Positions 25,476 to 39,043 are shown, numbered from the stretch's first letter. The stretch: DNA of 64,000 bases from Halicephalobus mephisto (GCA_009193035.1 SWDT01000069.1:220285-284284); one strand, 5' to 3'. A program made the numbers and translations. The notes: generated from the sequence alone by a model not told the origin.

Positions 25476-27781
25476 ATGAATCGATCGCCGGTAAAAAAAG
25501 CCCCCGACCCCAACAGAGGCCTCGTTGTCAAAGGTTAGTTTTTATTTCCCGTAGACTTAATGACGGTGCCCCTTCAGGGTCGGGCTACACCCCCTCGGTC
25601 CAGTTCAAGCCCCCCAGCTCCCTCGCCCCCAAGAGGTCTTCTGTAGCCTTCGGTCTCACCACGAGGAAAGTCAGAATCCAGTCCCAGCCCCCTGTGAGCA
25701 ACTTGAAGAGAAGTGGAAGTGTCGGAAGTGTCCTTTCCAACCGAGTGCCCCTGGCCCCGAGGTCGGCGACTTCCTCGAGTTCAGGCGAGCGTGGTCAACT
25801 GAGCGAACATCAAAGCCTAGGCCGGACCAGGCCGCTTACCGTTTCTGCTGGAAGCTCACAGTAAGTTTGACTTGAAACGTTTTCAAAACACCCCATTCTG
25901 CACTTTTATCCTCAACTATCATCCTTAATTGAAACCCACTTCCAGACCAGTCATCTGCAACTGCCAACACCCAGCGGATTTATCTTTCCTCGAAGACGTT
26001 TATGTACAGAATCTACAAACGCAAATAGAAGTCTTGGAAATTGAGAATTCTTTACTGTAAGTCTCTGGTCCTTAAAGTTATTCTGACTTTAACTTCAGGA
26101 AGAAACAATCGCAATCAACTCTACCTCCAACGTCCTCCTACCAAACGACAATGCCGAGTTATTCCAAGCCCCTAATTAGAGAAGAAACTATCAACACCAC
26201 CGGTGCCCCAGGGGCTTCCTCCTGGGCTCATGCGGCTATTCCCACATCGTCTACTTCCAGAAACGGTGTCACAACTTCAAAACACGTGGAATTCCGGAAA
26301 AGAACGGAAACCGAAGAAGACGAATTATTCTCCAGACTCGAGGAGTCTCTTCAGAAAGAGCAAAAATTAGAAGATCGACTGAAAAAACAGATTGCCGAAA
26401 ATCGGAAACTGAGCGCCATCAACGAAGAAGCCCAGACAAAGTTGGAGGAAGTCACGGAAGAACTCAGACAACTTGAAGGGAAGGTCACCAAGGAGAGGAG
26501 GAATCTGATGGAGGATAACGTGGAACTCCAGAGAAGGCTGGACGAGCTGACTCCTCTCCTTGCCGAGAAGGAGGCACAGATAGCCAAGTTACTGAACGAG
26601 AAGGAAGGCCTGAACTCCAGACTCCGGACAGCGACCACTCAACTGAGTGCCTTGCAGAACCGCGTGGAGGAGCAGAAAAGGGAGGAATCCCTTATGTCCG
26701 AGATGGATTCCGAGAGGAAACAGGAGATTGAACGGCTTAAGAATAAGATACGACAGATGGAAGCCGAGATGGACAACTTCAGGGTCAAGGAAAATAATTA
26801 CTTGGTGAGTTCAGAAGTTAAAGGCATCGTCGAGGAAAGTAGTTTTAAAATGGATGATTGAATTTTAGGAGGAGATAACAACGCTCCAAAGGAAACTGAA
26901 AGAGGAAGAACTCATGTCCAAGAAAGCGTCCACTCTCCATCGGAAGGTCATCGAGGACAACGAGATCTTGATCAAGGAGAACTCCACACTCTCCAGCCAG
27001 GTGAATCGTCTTGAAAGCATTGTCCAGCAGCATAAGTCGGAACTGAATGAGAGACGGTACTCGGGCAGACGGGAATCGGAAGTCAGCGAGGTAGTTCATT
27101 CGGCGCTTGGTTTAGTTAATCAGTCCTTTCCAGTTGAGACAAACCGAAAAGACTCTCAGGAACGAGATTCTCAGACTCGAAGACAGGATACGGAGGGAGC
27201 AAGATGTTGTAAGGACCTTGGAAAACCAGATAAAAGACAGGGAGTACACGGAGTCCGAGTCCCGAACCCTGCTGACGAGGACCCAGAAGGAGCTGGAGGG
27301 ACTCGAAGCTCTATCGAAATCGCTCACCAACGAGAATACCGGTCTGAGAGAAGAGAAGATCTCACTCAACGAGAGGATTGAGTATCTGCAGAGAAAGGTG
27401 AGTCGGTGCTTGTGGGAGAACTCTGAGTCACAGTTTCAGCTGGGGGAGAAGGAACTCGAGATTCACGAACTGACGGCCGATCTCGACAACTTCAAGAGGA
27501 AGTACAACGAAGCCACCTCCCAACTACGGAAGGACATGGACATCCAGTCGGAACGGTCTCAGGAACTTGAGGAAATTGTTCGTAAAGTACACGAGTTGTC
27601 GGACTCCCTACCTCGGAGACCACGATCCCGGTCCCGGTCGAGGTCGAGTTCTGTCGCCAACCGCCGTCAGTTTGCGGAGAACCGACTGACCTCCAGCTCC
27701 GTCGTCTCCGTGGAGTCCGTCTCAGGTTCTCCAACCAGGAGACTCTCCGACAGATATCGAAGAACAGTCAAACTAGATTAG
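25476..27781 (+). CDS. Coiled-coil protein with Ser-rich ends, function unknown
   Basis: Exons: 25476-25533, 25578-25860, 25946-26056, 26099-26804, 26869-27090, 27134-27397 and 27440-27781, all joining in phase. The N-terminal ~110 residues are basic and rich in Ser/Pro (PSSLAPKRSSVAFGLTTRK). A short conserved-looking piece follows (DVYVQNLQTQIEVLEIENSL), then about 400 residues of heptad-rich coiled coil (for example LEELRQLEGK-type repeats with Glu/Lys/Leu). The tail is an Arg-Ser run (RPRSRSRSRSSS) followed by Ser/Val-rich sequence. This looks like a structural or cytoskeleton/centrosome-associated filamentous protein. I do not recognise the family. The last intron (27398-27439, GTGAGT...TTTCAG) is 42 bp with no stop and divisible by three, so it may be retained in some transcripts. 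Confidence 0.8.
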
Positions 27782-27809
27782 CTCAGATATCATGCTCACA
27801 TATCCAAAT

Positions 27810-27815
27810 AATAAA
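27810..27815 (+). terminator. Poly(A) signal AATAAA of the coiled-coil gene
   Basis: AATAAA lies 28 bp after the stop codon. Confidence 0.55.
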
Positions 27816-28510
27816 TATACTGATTTTTGGCTTTCTCTTCATCCACTTTCTGGTGAAATCGTCTAGTTCATTCTCCTTCAGGATTGAGCTGAGTCGAGAG
27901 TGTCGTCTAAACGTAACTGGTGAAATCCGTTTCCCTTCCTTCTTTGCTCCTCTCTCTCGAGTTGCTCTTCGCGCCTCCTGTTCTCTGACGATGTTGACTC
28001 GAACCATTAAGACAGTCATTGTCCGTGATCTGCTTTTTGTTGCTCTAGTTTTCACGTGTTTCTTCTCCTGCCTGGTTTTTCCAGCTCTTGTTGAGTTCAA
28101 GAGTTTCGAAGGGTGAATTAATGTTGTTTGTGGCTGAGAAAACAGAACTTGGTGTTATTAGAAAATAAGAAACTGATAAATTTAACTCGTTTTAACTATT
28201 TCAGTAAGAGTTTGTACCGTCAAATCTTTTCGTTATTTTGCTGTAGAACAATTGTAATTAGTAAGGTTGATTGAGAATTAGCAATAGAAAGTTTTTGTAA
28301 AATCGAGGTCGAGAAAACCGACAATGTTACCAACGTGATAAATCTCTTCCGAATCCCCGGAGTAGTAAATGAACAAAGTATAAGGTACTAATGTCACTCA
28401 AATGTTAGAGTTTGGACAAGTCTTTGCGTTTGGCAGAATGCCCTTCTTTGCCAATCAACGCTGTTTTTAGTTCGGATTTGTTTTTCGTGCTTCTCACGTT
28501 TCCTCGGGAA
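27816..28510. other. Intergenic region upstream of MRPS28
   Basis: About 700 bp. Shadow ORFs occur on both strands; none is supported. It should contain the promoter of the MRPS28/PGK gene pair. Confidence 0.45.
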
Positions 28511-29076
28511 ATGCACTCTCGTCAGCTTCTCAGACATGTTTTCGCTCTTCCTTCTCGTCTTCTGAGGCAACCATGTTCCACAGCTTCTACTACAACTCCG
28601 AAAACTGTAGATGAGCTCGAGTTCGAGGATTTTGAAGAAATTATTGAGGAAGTTCAAAGTCAATCTCAAGATAGTGTAAGTTTCTCAACTTCCCCATATA
28701 TTGACTTGCTTTTGATTTTCAGAATGCCTCTTTTTCTAAGCTTTTGCGTAATTCCAAATTTGTCCAACTTGGTGACTTGGATGGAAGATTAGTTGTTGGA
28801 AATATTGTCCATCGTGTCAATGACGATCTTTACATCGATTTCGGTCTCAAATTTAACGCTGTTTGCAAAGCTAAAGATGATGGCAAGTACACTGTTGGGT
28901 CCAGAGTTCTCCTGCGACTCCACGACCCAGAACTGTCCGAGAAATTCCTAGGATCTAAGCATGATTTGACTCTTTTGGAAGCTGACGCAACACTTGTTAA
29001 ACTTCTCGGTTCTGCTGGGCAAAGAAGGCAGGAGCAGAAAAAGAGTCCGGAAAGCAATGTGGAATCTCAAACATGA
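28511..29076 (+). CDS. mrps-28: Mitochondrial small ribosomal subunit protein mS28 (MRPS28)
   Basis: Two exons (28511-28675 and 28723-29076) give 172 residues. The N-terminus (MHSRQLLRHVFALPSRLLRQ) is Arg-rich, without acids, and amphipathic, as expected for a mitochondrial presequence. The body matches MRPS28: FSKLLRNSKFVQLGDLDGRL, VVGNIVHRVNDDLYIDFGLKF and the closing FLGSKHDLTLLEADATLVKL stretch. The fold is an S1-like domain within the mitoribosomal small subunit. An in-frame ATG 99 bp upstream is possible, but the chosen start puts the presequence first. The gene stands 155 bp before phosphoglycerate kinase on the same strand, with an operon-like gap. Confidence 0.92.
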
Positions 29077-29231
29077 TTTTGTTTTGTTTGTTGAATTTTA
29101 GTGAATAGATTGAAAATTAGGAACTTTGAGCGATCTTTGGTCTTGTTTATGGTTGACAGTCCTTAATTACCTTCTTTATCGATCAATTTCCCATTTACCA
29201 TTGCTCATTTTAGGTGCTTCGGTTACTGAGA
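29077..29231 (+). promoter_or_regulatory. Intercistronic region with trans-splice acceptor before PGK
   Basis: 155 bp between two same-strand genes, with acceptor TTGCTCATTTTAG ending at 29213, 18 bases before the PGK ATG. No upstream PGK exon is needed to complete the protein. This suggests that PGK is the second gene of an operon or is trans-spliced from its own promoter. Confidence 0.55.
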
Positions 29232-30525
29232 ATGACTCTCCAAAAGCTCTCTATTGACAAGATTGATCTCAAGGACAAGCGTGTTCTTATCCGTGTGGAC
29301 TTTAACGTTCCTCAAAAGGAAGGCAAGATCACCAACAACCAACGCATTGTAGCTGCTCTTCCGACTGTAAAGGTTTGGCTTGTTGTAATTCGAGAGCGTT
29401 ATAGGTGAGTCGTTTCAGCATGCGTTGGACAGTGGAGCTAAGGCCGTCATTCTTATGAGCCATCTTGGACGTCCTGATGGACGGAAGCAGGCAAAGTACA
29501 CTCTTGAACCTGTCGCTGCTGAGATTGAGAAGTTGCTTGGGAAGAAGGTTACATTCCTGAATGATTGTGTTGGCCCAGAAGTTGAGTCCGTCACTGCAAA
29601 CCCAGAACCAGGATCTGTTATTCTCCTTGAAAATCTCAGATTCCATTTGGAAGAAGAGGGGAAAGGAGTTAACGAGGCTGGGGAGAAAATCAAGGCTTCC
29701 AAGGAGGACGTTGAGAAGTTCCGTCAATCTCTTTCCAAACACGGAGATATCTACGTCAACGACGCTTTCGGAACAGCTCATCGTGCCCATTCTTCAATGG
29801 TCGGAGTCAACCTGGAACCCAAGGCTAGTGGTTTTCTCCTCAAGAAGGAACTCGAGTACTTTGCCAAAGCTCTGGAATCACCCCAACGTCCCTTCTTAGC
29901 GATTCTCGGTGGAGCCAAGGTCGCTGACAAGATTCAGCTCATCAACAATCTCTTGGAGAAAGTCGATGAGATGATAATTGGTGGTGGAATGGCCTTCACC
30001 TTCCTCAAGGTGCTGAATAACATGGAAATTGGAAACTCGCTCTATGATGAAGAGGGATCCAAGATTGTCACTGAACTCGTCGAGAAAGCCAAGTCCAAGA
30101 ACATCCAACTTCATCTTCCAGTCGACGTTGTTGTTGGAGACAAGTTTGCTGAGGATGCCAACCCCTCTATTGTTACTGTGAAAGATGGAGTTCCTGCTGG
30201 CCACATGGGTCTCGACGTTGGACCAGAAACAACTAAGCAATTTGCTGAGGTTGTCAAGAGATCCAAGACAATTGTTTGGAACGGACCAGCTGGGGTTTTC
30301 GAATTCGAGAACTTTGCCAAAGGAACCAAGGGATTGATGGACGCTGTTGTGGAAGCCACTGCTAACGGAGCGACCACCATCATCGGAGGAGGAGATACAG
30401 CGACTGCTTGTGCCAAGTGGGGAACCGAGGACAAGGTCAGCCATGTCAGTACCGGAGGAGGAGCCAGTTTGGAACTCTTGGAAGGCAAGGTTTTACCCGG
30501 AGTCGACGCTCTCAACAACGCTTAG
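29232..30525 (+). CDS. pgk-1: Phosphoglycerate kinase
   Basis: Two exons (29232-29372 and 29419-30525) give 415 residues, the family length. The enzyme makes ATP from 1,3-bisphosphoglycerate in glycolysis and works in the cytosol. Landmarks: the N-terminal substrate site RVDFNVP, then [32 protein letters not shown], the hinge and nucleotide region [23 protein letters not shown], the [17 protein letters not shown] loop, and the closing [13 protein letters not shown] with [13 protein letters not shown]. All catalytic stretches are intact. The single 46-bp intron sits right after ALPTVK. It starts GTTTGG, not the usual GTAAGT or GTGAGT. Confidence 0.97.
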
Positions 30526-30720
30526 ACAATGATCAAGATATTAGTCGGTATTTCGATATTATTGAGTAGGAACCTAAAATAACCCGTGTCGTAACCTCCC
30601 GGTTAGTCTAATCTTAATGTTTTCTGTAAAATGTGTAAATTAGGAATGGGTTCATAAACAATCTGTTCAAACTTTGACGAATGAAAACTCAACAAAATTA
30701 TGTACAAAACTTTCCTAAAC

Positions 30721-32117
30721 CTATAATGTCTTCAGGAATCGATCGTAGAATTCAGCCTTGACTCCAGCAACTTTCTCCGCGAATTTCTTGTCACTCGGTT
30801 GAAGAAGCTGCTCGAGAAAAACGTAACCAGGGAGCTCTGGGTCGTAGATTGCCTTGTTGATCCTTTTCAAAAACTCGTGTCTCTTCCTAATTACAGAAAC
30901 AGAGCACCTCAATGCCATGGGGTACTCGATTAACCTTGAGTTCGGAATATCCATCGCGAGAGCGAAGTAGTTGTAAGAGGCAACAATGTGTTCGTAGTCT
31001 AAAATTGATCTTATAATTTCCAAACTGAACATCAAACCTTACCCATCATGAACAGTCTTGGATCTGTCATGATCATCTTTTTGATGGCTCCAGGAGGAAA
31101 AGCAAGTTCCTTGTTGAAGAGTAGGACAATTCTTTGCAGAGGGCCAAGACCGAAATAGAGGATTCTCGGTTCCTTGACGATCAGAGTTCGAACCTGATCG
31201 CCGGTCAGTCTGAACTGTCTCTGAAGCCATCCCAACCTAGCGTCTGTTGTTTGCACATCGATATTCAGCCAATATCTATGTTCGGTAACAATCTTCGAGA
31301 CTTGCTTACGGGTAAATTTCTTGGACTGTAAATAAGCGACTCTTGTTTTCATGTCGTCCAAGTTCTGGATCAGGAAAAAAGGGTTTCTTGTCAGATACTT
31401 CCCAAGCGTCTCCCTATCGACTCCGATGCCTTTCACTAACCACGCCAGTTTTGGAAATACGTCTTTCTCCCAATCCAATCTGACAAGATGTCTAGCAAGT
31501 TTCGTTTTTGTGTCGACCTCCAGTAAATCCACTCCAAGATCTAGTAGATGTTGTAGCACTTTGGAGTGATTCACATAAGCAGCCATCGACCTAGCATGGG
31601 TTGGAGGTAGTGCTTTGGCCATTTCGAGATTTGTTGGATCAAATGGATGGGGATTCAGTTTGCTCGGAGGCTTTGACAAATCTGATTCGTCCAACTCCCC
31701 TTCATTATATACAATCTTCCTCCATTGGACTTTCCTAGAAGTCGTGTCATCAGGGGACTCCATTTCTTTGATGGAGAGCTAAAATCAATATTCCATAACC
31801 TCCAGATGTATTCAAAAACCTACTCTTTTCGTTGGGTCTTTCACCAAACCAGAACCAAGGATAGGAACAGCATCGTCCAACTTCCTTAGAGCTTCAATCA
31901 GGCGTTCAGCATCTTTATCGGTTCTCTGGTCGTCCAAATAATGATCATTCTGTTCCGTTTCCGTCAATTCTTCATTGGCGTCTTTGCTGGCAGCTCCCAG
32001 AGCACTAGGAGTTTCACCTCCATAAAACTCAATCTTGTTAATCGCCGATCTATTCGTCACCAACCGCCTCGCTACAACAGTTCCTATTCTCACATTGCAT
32101 AGCAACACTCTGAACAT
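30721..32117 (-). CDS. MTERF3: Mitochondrial transcription termination factor 3 (MTERF3)
   Basis: Three exons: 32117-31824, 31778-31043 and 30998-30721. MTERF3 is a helical-repeat mitochondrial protein that regulates mtDNA transcription and mitoribosome assembly. The N-terminus (MFRVLLCNVRIGTVVARRLV) is basic and hydrophobic, fitting a presequence. mTERF repeats are visible: LGVDLLEVDTKTKLARHLVR, LTRNPFFLIQNLDDMKTRVA, VTEHRYWLNIDVQTTDARLG, and VKEPRILYFGLGPLQR with the repeated Pro-x-hydrophobic pattern of the fold. The C-terminus ends FYDRFLKTL, which matches the end of animal MTERF3. It is the third gene of a minus-strand cluster after RUVBL1 and TOM22, and an acceptor (GGCTTTTAG) stands three bases before its ATG. 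Confidence 0.9.
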
Positions 32118-32258
32118 AACCTAAAAGCCAAATTAGAAATTAAACGTCAAGACAAGTATTTCATCGTATCAACAATTCGGTCCATCATGGAAGATTTCAA
32201 TCCCCATCAATTTTCTAAACAAACAACTAGCTTTCTAAAGCCAATAAACAATTAGACA
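32118..32258 (-). promoter_or_regulatory. Operon-type intercistronic region, TOM22 to MTERF3
   Basis: 141 bp between same-strand genes. Acceptor GGCTTTTAG lies directly before GTT-ATG of MTERF3, which leaves a 5' leader of only three bases unless a spliced leader is added. Confidence 0.7.
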
Positions 32259-32549
32259 TTAATTTTTTTGTTGTTGAAGAGCAGCTTGAGGTCCCAAAAG
32301 CATTTGACGCTGTTGAGCTACTTGCATTTTCTCGTTGTCAGCGCGTTCCTTCTCAACAATGTACGGTAAAACCATGATCATCGCGGTGGTAGAGGCAATC
32401 CAAAGGGTTTGCTTGGAGAAATCGAAAACCGACCAGCCAAAACCCACAGCATTCGAGACTCCATTGCGAAGGGACGCTGGAAACATCTCTTTGAGGCCTT
32501 CTAGACGCTCAAAGTAAGTTTCGACTAAGATTTCTTGATTATCAGCCAT
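32259..32549 (-). CDS. tomm-22: Mitochondrial import receptor subunit TOM22
   Basis: A single exon of 96 residues. TOM22 is a tail-anchored-like outer-membrane protein that receives presequences and organises the TOM complex. The sequence shows YFERLEGLKEMFPASLRNGV before the membrane segment, then FDFSKQTLWIASTTAMIMVL as the TM helix (about residues 42-63) with the Pro typical of the family directly after it (LPYIVE), and an intermembrane-space tail ending with the Gln-rich QQRQMLLGPQAALQQQ stretch, which matches the animal QQRQILLGP signature. The acidic cytosolic N-terminus is short compared with mammalian TOM22 (142 residues). It lies 157 bp after RUVBL1 and 141 bp before MTERF3 on the same strand, with an acceptor just upstream. 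Confidence 0.92.
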   Translation of the reverse strand: MADNQEILVETYFERLEGLKEMFPASLRNGVSNAVGFGWSVFDFSKQTLWIASTTAMIMVLPYIVEKERADNEKMQVAQQRQMLLGPQAALQQQKN

Positions 32550-32706
32550 TGCTTATCCAACCTAAAACGATACAACGTGAACAAAAGTAAATGTGAAAAA
32601 GTAAGAGACGATAACAACGTCCACCAATTTGCAAAACAGTTTAAAAATAGCTTTAAAAAATCAACAAGGTGAGATGCCAAACGACAATTAACTAGACGAA
32701 AAAACT
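32550..32706 (-). promoter_or_regulatory. Operon-type intercistronic region, RUVBL1 to TOM22
   Basis: 157 bp between same-strand genes, with acceptor CGTTTTAG 12 bases before the TOM22 ATG. A T-rich stretch upstream is compatible with a nematode U-rich intercistronic element, but this is not decisive. Confidence 0.65.
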
Positions 32707-34300
<1,594 letters not shown>

Positions 34301-34550
34301 CTTGGCAATACTTTTGAGATCGGATATGAGGGAGAAGTAATATAATTCGATATAAAAGTGAAGGGAAAACCGGAATTCTTCGGGAAAACAAAAGGGGAAG
34401 CACAAAGTAACCGCTCAATTCGTTTCAGGACCAGCTCTCTCGAGCCAGATGTGAAATTTGAAATACGGGAAAAACTGGTCTTAATTTGGTGCAGGAGGAA
34501 TGAGGTTTCGAAATATTTTGTTGGATCCGTTGGCGTGAGGCTATTCATCC
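34301..34550. promoter_or_regulatory. Bidirectional promoter region, RUVBL1 / RAD9
   Basis: The 250 bp between the divergent start codons must carry both promoters. No clear core motif was identified. Confidence 0.5.
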
Positions 34551-36224
34551 ATGGATTCTTCTACAAATGTCATTGATCCTGCGGATAATCCGGTGCCATC
34601 ACAGAGGACTGCGAACTCCTTTTCCGAAGCATGTTACACGTTTACGGAGAAAGTCGCGGTACGTTTAATTTCGGATTCATATATCAATTGATCTATGGCT
34701 TTGCTGTGCCTACAATTACGAAACTAATGTGTATTCGTTCGCCGTGATAACGACCTCGTTTCAGATTTTCACGGATTCTATTCATTTCTTGAGCAAGTTC
34801 AGTGACACCTTGCAAATCGAATTCGGCGAGGGATACCTCAAGTTGGAAGCCATAACATCGTCAAAGTCGGCCTATGGTTCGGCAACCTTCCGTGAATCCT
34901 GTTTCTCAGACTGGTCCTTGGGAGATCTGGGAGTAAATCAGGATAGGAAAGTGCAGTTGTCTGCCAAACATCTGATGATTGCGATCCGAGGAGTCAACAA
35001 GCAGCACCAGTTCTCACTTTCTTTTGGCGGAGAATACTGCGACCGCACGACCATCTGCTACAAGAACTATGAGGAAATCACAAGAACCTTCCAACTGGCT
35101 TGCAGAGATGTACCTATGACGTTTGAACAACTGGATTATGACAAAGAGACATTCACCAATTACATTTCCATTGCAACTAACACTTTCGACAAGTTCTTTC
35201 ACCAACTTTCCGATGATGATGAGGTTGGTTTTGTTTTCAAGTACGTTCTGTACTGAACGCTCTTTTGTTCAGCTTCGATTCCGTCTTGAAGAAGACAGAC
35301 TTTTTGTGGAAAAGTTCATCCAAGGCCCTAACAAAGGAAAAGTGCCATATGTTTGTTTCACGGTGCCGCGAGGGAAATTTGTCGATTACGTGGTTGTGAA
35401 ACCGATGAGCTTCATTGTGTCCTATCGAGAAATGAAAGCGGCTTTCAAGTTGGTGTCGTCCTACGCTCACATAGCTCAACTGTACCTTGATCCCGACGGT
35501 AAGCCGTTGTTGATGACTTTTGACGATGATGAGCAGGATTTGACCTGCCAAGCAATCATCAGTGTGGCTGATCCGGTAACTCTGGCAGAGTCCCAGATGA
35601 CGATTACTGTGAGTTTGCTATTTCTGTTACCTTCTGACGGTAAGGTTTGGTTCAGCAAGTGGATCAGAGCAACGTAAATAATCAGGAGAATTCAAACATT
35701 ATTTCTCTGTCTTTGAGAAATCGGACCGACGATCAGATTGAGAATTCTCCAGAAAACCCGGTTATCTACACTCCTCAGAAAGGGCAGGAAGACCCGAATT
35801 CGTCAAGAAGATTTTCCTTCGATGAACCGCCTCCGGTGAGTTGTTTGGCAGTTGATAGTTAATCTCCTTGCTTTAGGTCGCATCTCCGGTTCCCTTACAA
35901 AGTACACAAGCCATTACTCAGAATAGAAATCAGCTGTCGTCGCAATCTCAGAGGATACCGGTACACTGTCAGAGATCCCCCTCAACTCCTGTGCAAGAAA
36001 GGTTATGTGAAGAAGACCCGACGGACCTTCCGATCCAAGGCGAACCTCCAGCTCATACGCCCCCGAAGAGAAGGAAATTGGATGAAAACAGCAATCTCCA
36101 TCTTGTACTGAAGCAACTTGGACTCCTGGACATTTTAGACACCCCAAGTCCACCTGTTCTGGAGATCGAGATGCCGGAGCCCAAAGGTCAAATAATTGTT
36201 GAACAAACGCAATTTGCAAATTAA
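34551..36224 (+). CDS. hpr-9: RAD9-type checkpoint clamp subunit
   Basis: Five exons (34551-34658, 34765-35223, 35273-35608, 35656-35835, 35877-36224) give 476 residues. RAD9 joins HUS1 and RAD1 in the 9-1-1 clamp that loads on damaged DNA and activates ATR. Sliding-clamp-like features: IHFLSKFSDTLQIEFGEGYL, LKLEAITSSKSAYGSATF, CKI-like core TFQLACRDVPMTFEQ, and the second domain with VVKPMSFIVSYREMKAAFKL and DPDGKPLLMTFDDDE (RAD9's GRPAIFTI region). The C-terminal third is a Ser/Gln/Pro-rich tail, which in RAD9 is phosphorylated and binds TopBP1; SQ and SP pairs are present. The tail ends in a Leu-rich helix (LHLVLKQLGLLDIL). Overall RAD9 identity is low, as is usual in nematodes. Confidence 0.85.
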
Positions 36225-36261
36225 CTATGGGAAATTTATCTTTCTGGAACTCCATTGAAAT

Positions 36262-36267
36262 AATAAA
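36262..36267 (+). terminator. Poly(A) signal AATAAA of RAD9
   Basis: AATAAA lies 37 bp after the stop codon. Confidence 0.55.
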
Positions 36268-36945
36268 TTTTGAAACGGGTTCTGTCATCAACTCAGTTTT
36301 CATCTTGAGGGAAATTGACCAAGTTGGGGATTTGTTCTTTGGAGTTTGTACACTACGTCTATCTTCCTCTCATTCTGTTATCCATTAGAATTAATCTCCT
36401 GTATCGGATTATAAATAGTTCTGTACTGTTATCTCGAGGTTCTTTTTCGAGACTGAGTCGACTCGTTAAAGTTTAGTGTTTGTAACTAATCACTACCAAA
36501 TTCGTAAGTCGTATTCATTCTGTCTTGATTCTGAACAGTCACCTCCAACACTGAGTATTTCAAAGAAATTAACATCTTGTTCAGATCTCTGGATTCAATT
36601 GCACTTTAAAAACAACTACATGTTTGAAATAGGAAATCTCGATGAACTTCATTACGGTAAATCTTCAACATATTACAAAAACTAGAGCTTCTGACTTTCT
36701 CAAAAGTGACCACAAGATCAACCTCATTTATAAAAGTTAACACCGGAACGAGTCCACTGTTCAGTATTTGAAAGTTCGGTCCAAATATGTAACTCCCATT
36801 TCCGTTACTGTACTGACTTTTCCCTTAATGTTTCTCATGAGCCGAAAAGATTTAAGTACTTTGTGGTTTGGTTCTAGTAAAATGGGTGTTTAAAGCTTTC
36901 GATGCTTAATTTAAGAAATACTGAAATTAACAAAACAACAATATT
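36268..36945. other. Convergent intergenic region, no gene seen
   Basis: About 680 AT-rich bp between the RAD9 and TrpRS 3' ends. A 69-codon plus-strand ORF (36476-36685) looks like chance. Confidence 0.5.
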
Positions 36946-39043
36946 TTACTTTTTCAGACTGAAATCGAACGCCTCCAAAGCACGAACTTCAGCAAAAGCT
37001 TTGACATCTTCATCTGTAAGATTCTTGCGGCGTTCTTGAAGTTCTAGGACAACCTTGGTCACGACTTCAATTGCAAGCTTCTTCAATTCCCCAGTAAACA
37101 TTTCTCCCGAAGTGTACTTTCTTCGAATATCCTCGAGCACATCGTCATCCTCTTCAAAGTAACGTAAGAATTGGAAGGAAGTATCAACATCGCAATCGCC
37201 TCCTTTCTCCATGTGTTCCTCCTTTGTTGCTTGTCCTCCACTGAACGCGTACTTGTTGATCTTATTCTTGATTTGATTCGGAGTATCACTAATAAAGATG
37301 CACGAGTTTGTATCACTAGCTGCCATTTTGCTTTGAGCTCCTTGCAGTGCTGGCAAGAAGCCACTCAGAATCAACGAGGGCTTCTTGTACTTGAGTTTAG
37401 GAGCAGCATCACGGGTCATTCGGAAGTATGGATCCTGGTCAATTGCACACGGAATCAAGCAGGGAATGTCATCTCTTCCAGCAAAGATGTGAGGGAAACT
37501 CGAACTGAAACATGGAGCACCTTCAATTGCAGGGAATGCTGCTTTTCCCATACAATCTTCTCCAGAGAAACCGAAGATAGCTCTCGCTTGATTGTTCGTC
37601 ACAACTTTCCAGATCTTGAGAACATTTTGATAAAACGCTGGGCACATGTACTCTGTATTACGGAAAATGAAGGTCTTCTTCGGGTCAAATCCACAAGCGA
37701 TAATGTCCTTGATATTGCTGTCAGTGATTTTTTTGAGCTCATCGAGTTTCTTGAAATCTTTCCAGATGTACTTTTCATCATCTGTCATCTAAAAACCACA
37801 TGATGTTCGAAAATACCAAGTAGAATCCAACCTGAACAATTAATGGTACATTAAAAGTTTCTTGGAGCCATTTCGTAAACATGAAAGGGATCAAGTGACC
37901 TAGATGAAGACTTCCACTGCTTGGTCCCCTTCCAGTATATAAGAAAAATGGCTTTCCTTGCTCTATTCTATCCAAAATCGCATTAAAGTCTCTGTGAGCA
38001 AAGAAGAGTCCTCTTCTTAGCATTGGATGGAGAGGTTTATCGGTAAGTTTCTTCATTCGTTCAAGGAGATCATTACCAAGCTTCCGACAACCAAACTTGA
38101 CTGAAAATCAGAATGATTAATTCTCACTTAATCTAATTTACTCTCTCGAAATATTTTTCCCATTCTAATTTTAAAAAATTACACTCATAGAACCGCTTTT
38201 TCCTTATCCTTGATATCTTGTTTTCTTAAAGCTTTCCAAAGACGAATATCGTAAATCATAAGAAGTGTTCTAAATGTCTACTTAGCATTGGAAAGGAGAA
38301 ATATCAGAAACATCGAGAGAACCATAAAATGATGCAACAGGTGAGTAAAATTTTAATGACACTTTGTGACTATTTCTCAATAATTTCCTGCTTAATTTTT
38401 GATTTTAAATATCCTCAACTCTAAAATCGGTTTCTATGACGACAAATTCCCAGGGTTTCATGAAATTTAAATTTCAAAATTCTTGTAGTAAAAGAACTTG
38501 TTCAGAAAAATACAAAAAGAAGAACGACAAAATCAGTATCGCAGTAATAAACGGCTAAATGAGCTTGCAAATACAAACAAGAAAATCTCTAGATATCGCT
38601 GAAACTCCGAAACACTGTTAATAAATCAATGTTTCCAATGATCATAAACTTCACTGAAGTTGAAGGTCATGAAAGAGTACCATCAAGGTAGAAAAAACCA
38701 ACTAAGCAGTCTTTTACTTTCACTTTTGTTTCGTTTGCCTCCAAATTTCGCAATTCCGGAATTCAGAAACCTTCAATAAGCATCTAAGAAGCATTACTGA
38801 CATTATGTAATCCAATGCAAATGACCCTTATTGTAGTTTCCATATATGGGATTCTTAGAATTAAGTTGTTGAAATGAAATACTTACTGATAAGTTTATCA
38901 TAATCAACTCCCTTAGAGCTAGTACTCTTGACGTCCCATGGAGTGACAACATCCTCAGATTCACCGTTTTCTTCATTGACATTGAGTCCATCAATGACAG
39001 CCGGTAAGGAATCAGCAACTTCTTTTACCTGATCCTGAGCCAT
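36946..39043 (-). CDS. wars-1: Tryptophanyl-tRNA synthetase, cytoplasmic
   Basis: Three exons: 39043-38887, 38100-37832 and 37788-36946. It charges tRNA-Trp. The class I signatures are LHLGHL (HIGH motif, exon 2) and KMAAS (KMSKS motif, exon 3), the latter in the form seen in eukaryotic TrpRS. Other matches: [40 protein letters not shown], and the tryptophan-pocket region [20 protein letters not shown]. It ends with an eukaryote-type appended helix. The N-terminal exon codes an acidic leader with no WHEP domain in the part seen. A 786-bp intron (38101-38886) is unusually long for this window. An acceptor (CAATTTTAG) stands 10 bases before the ATG, so the transcript is likely trans-spliced. 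Confidence 0.94.
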
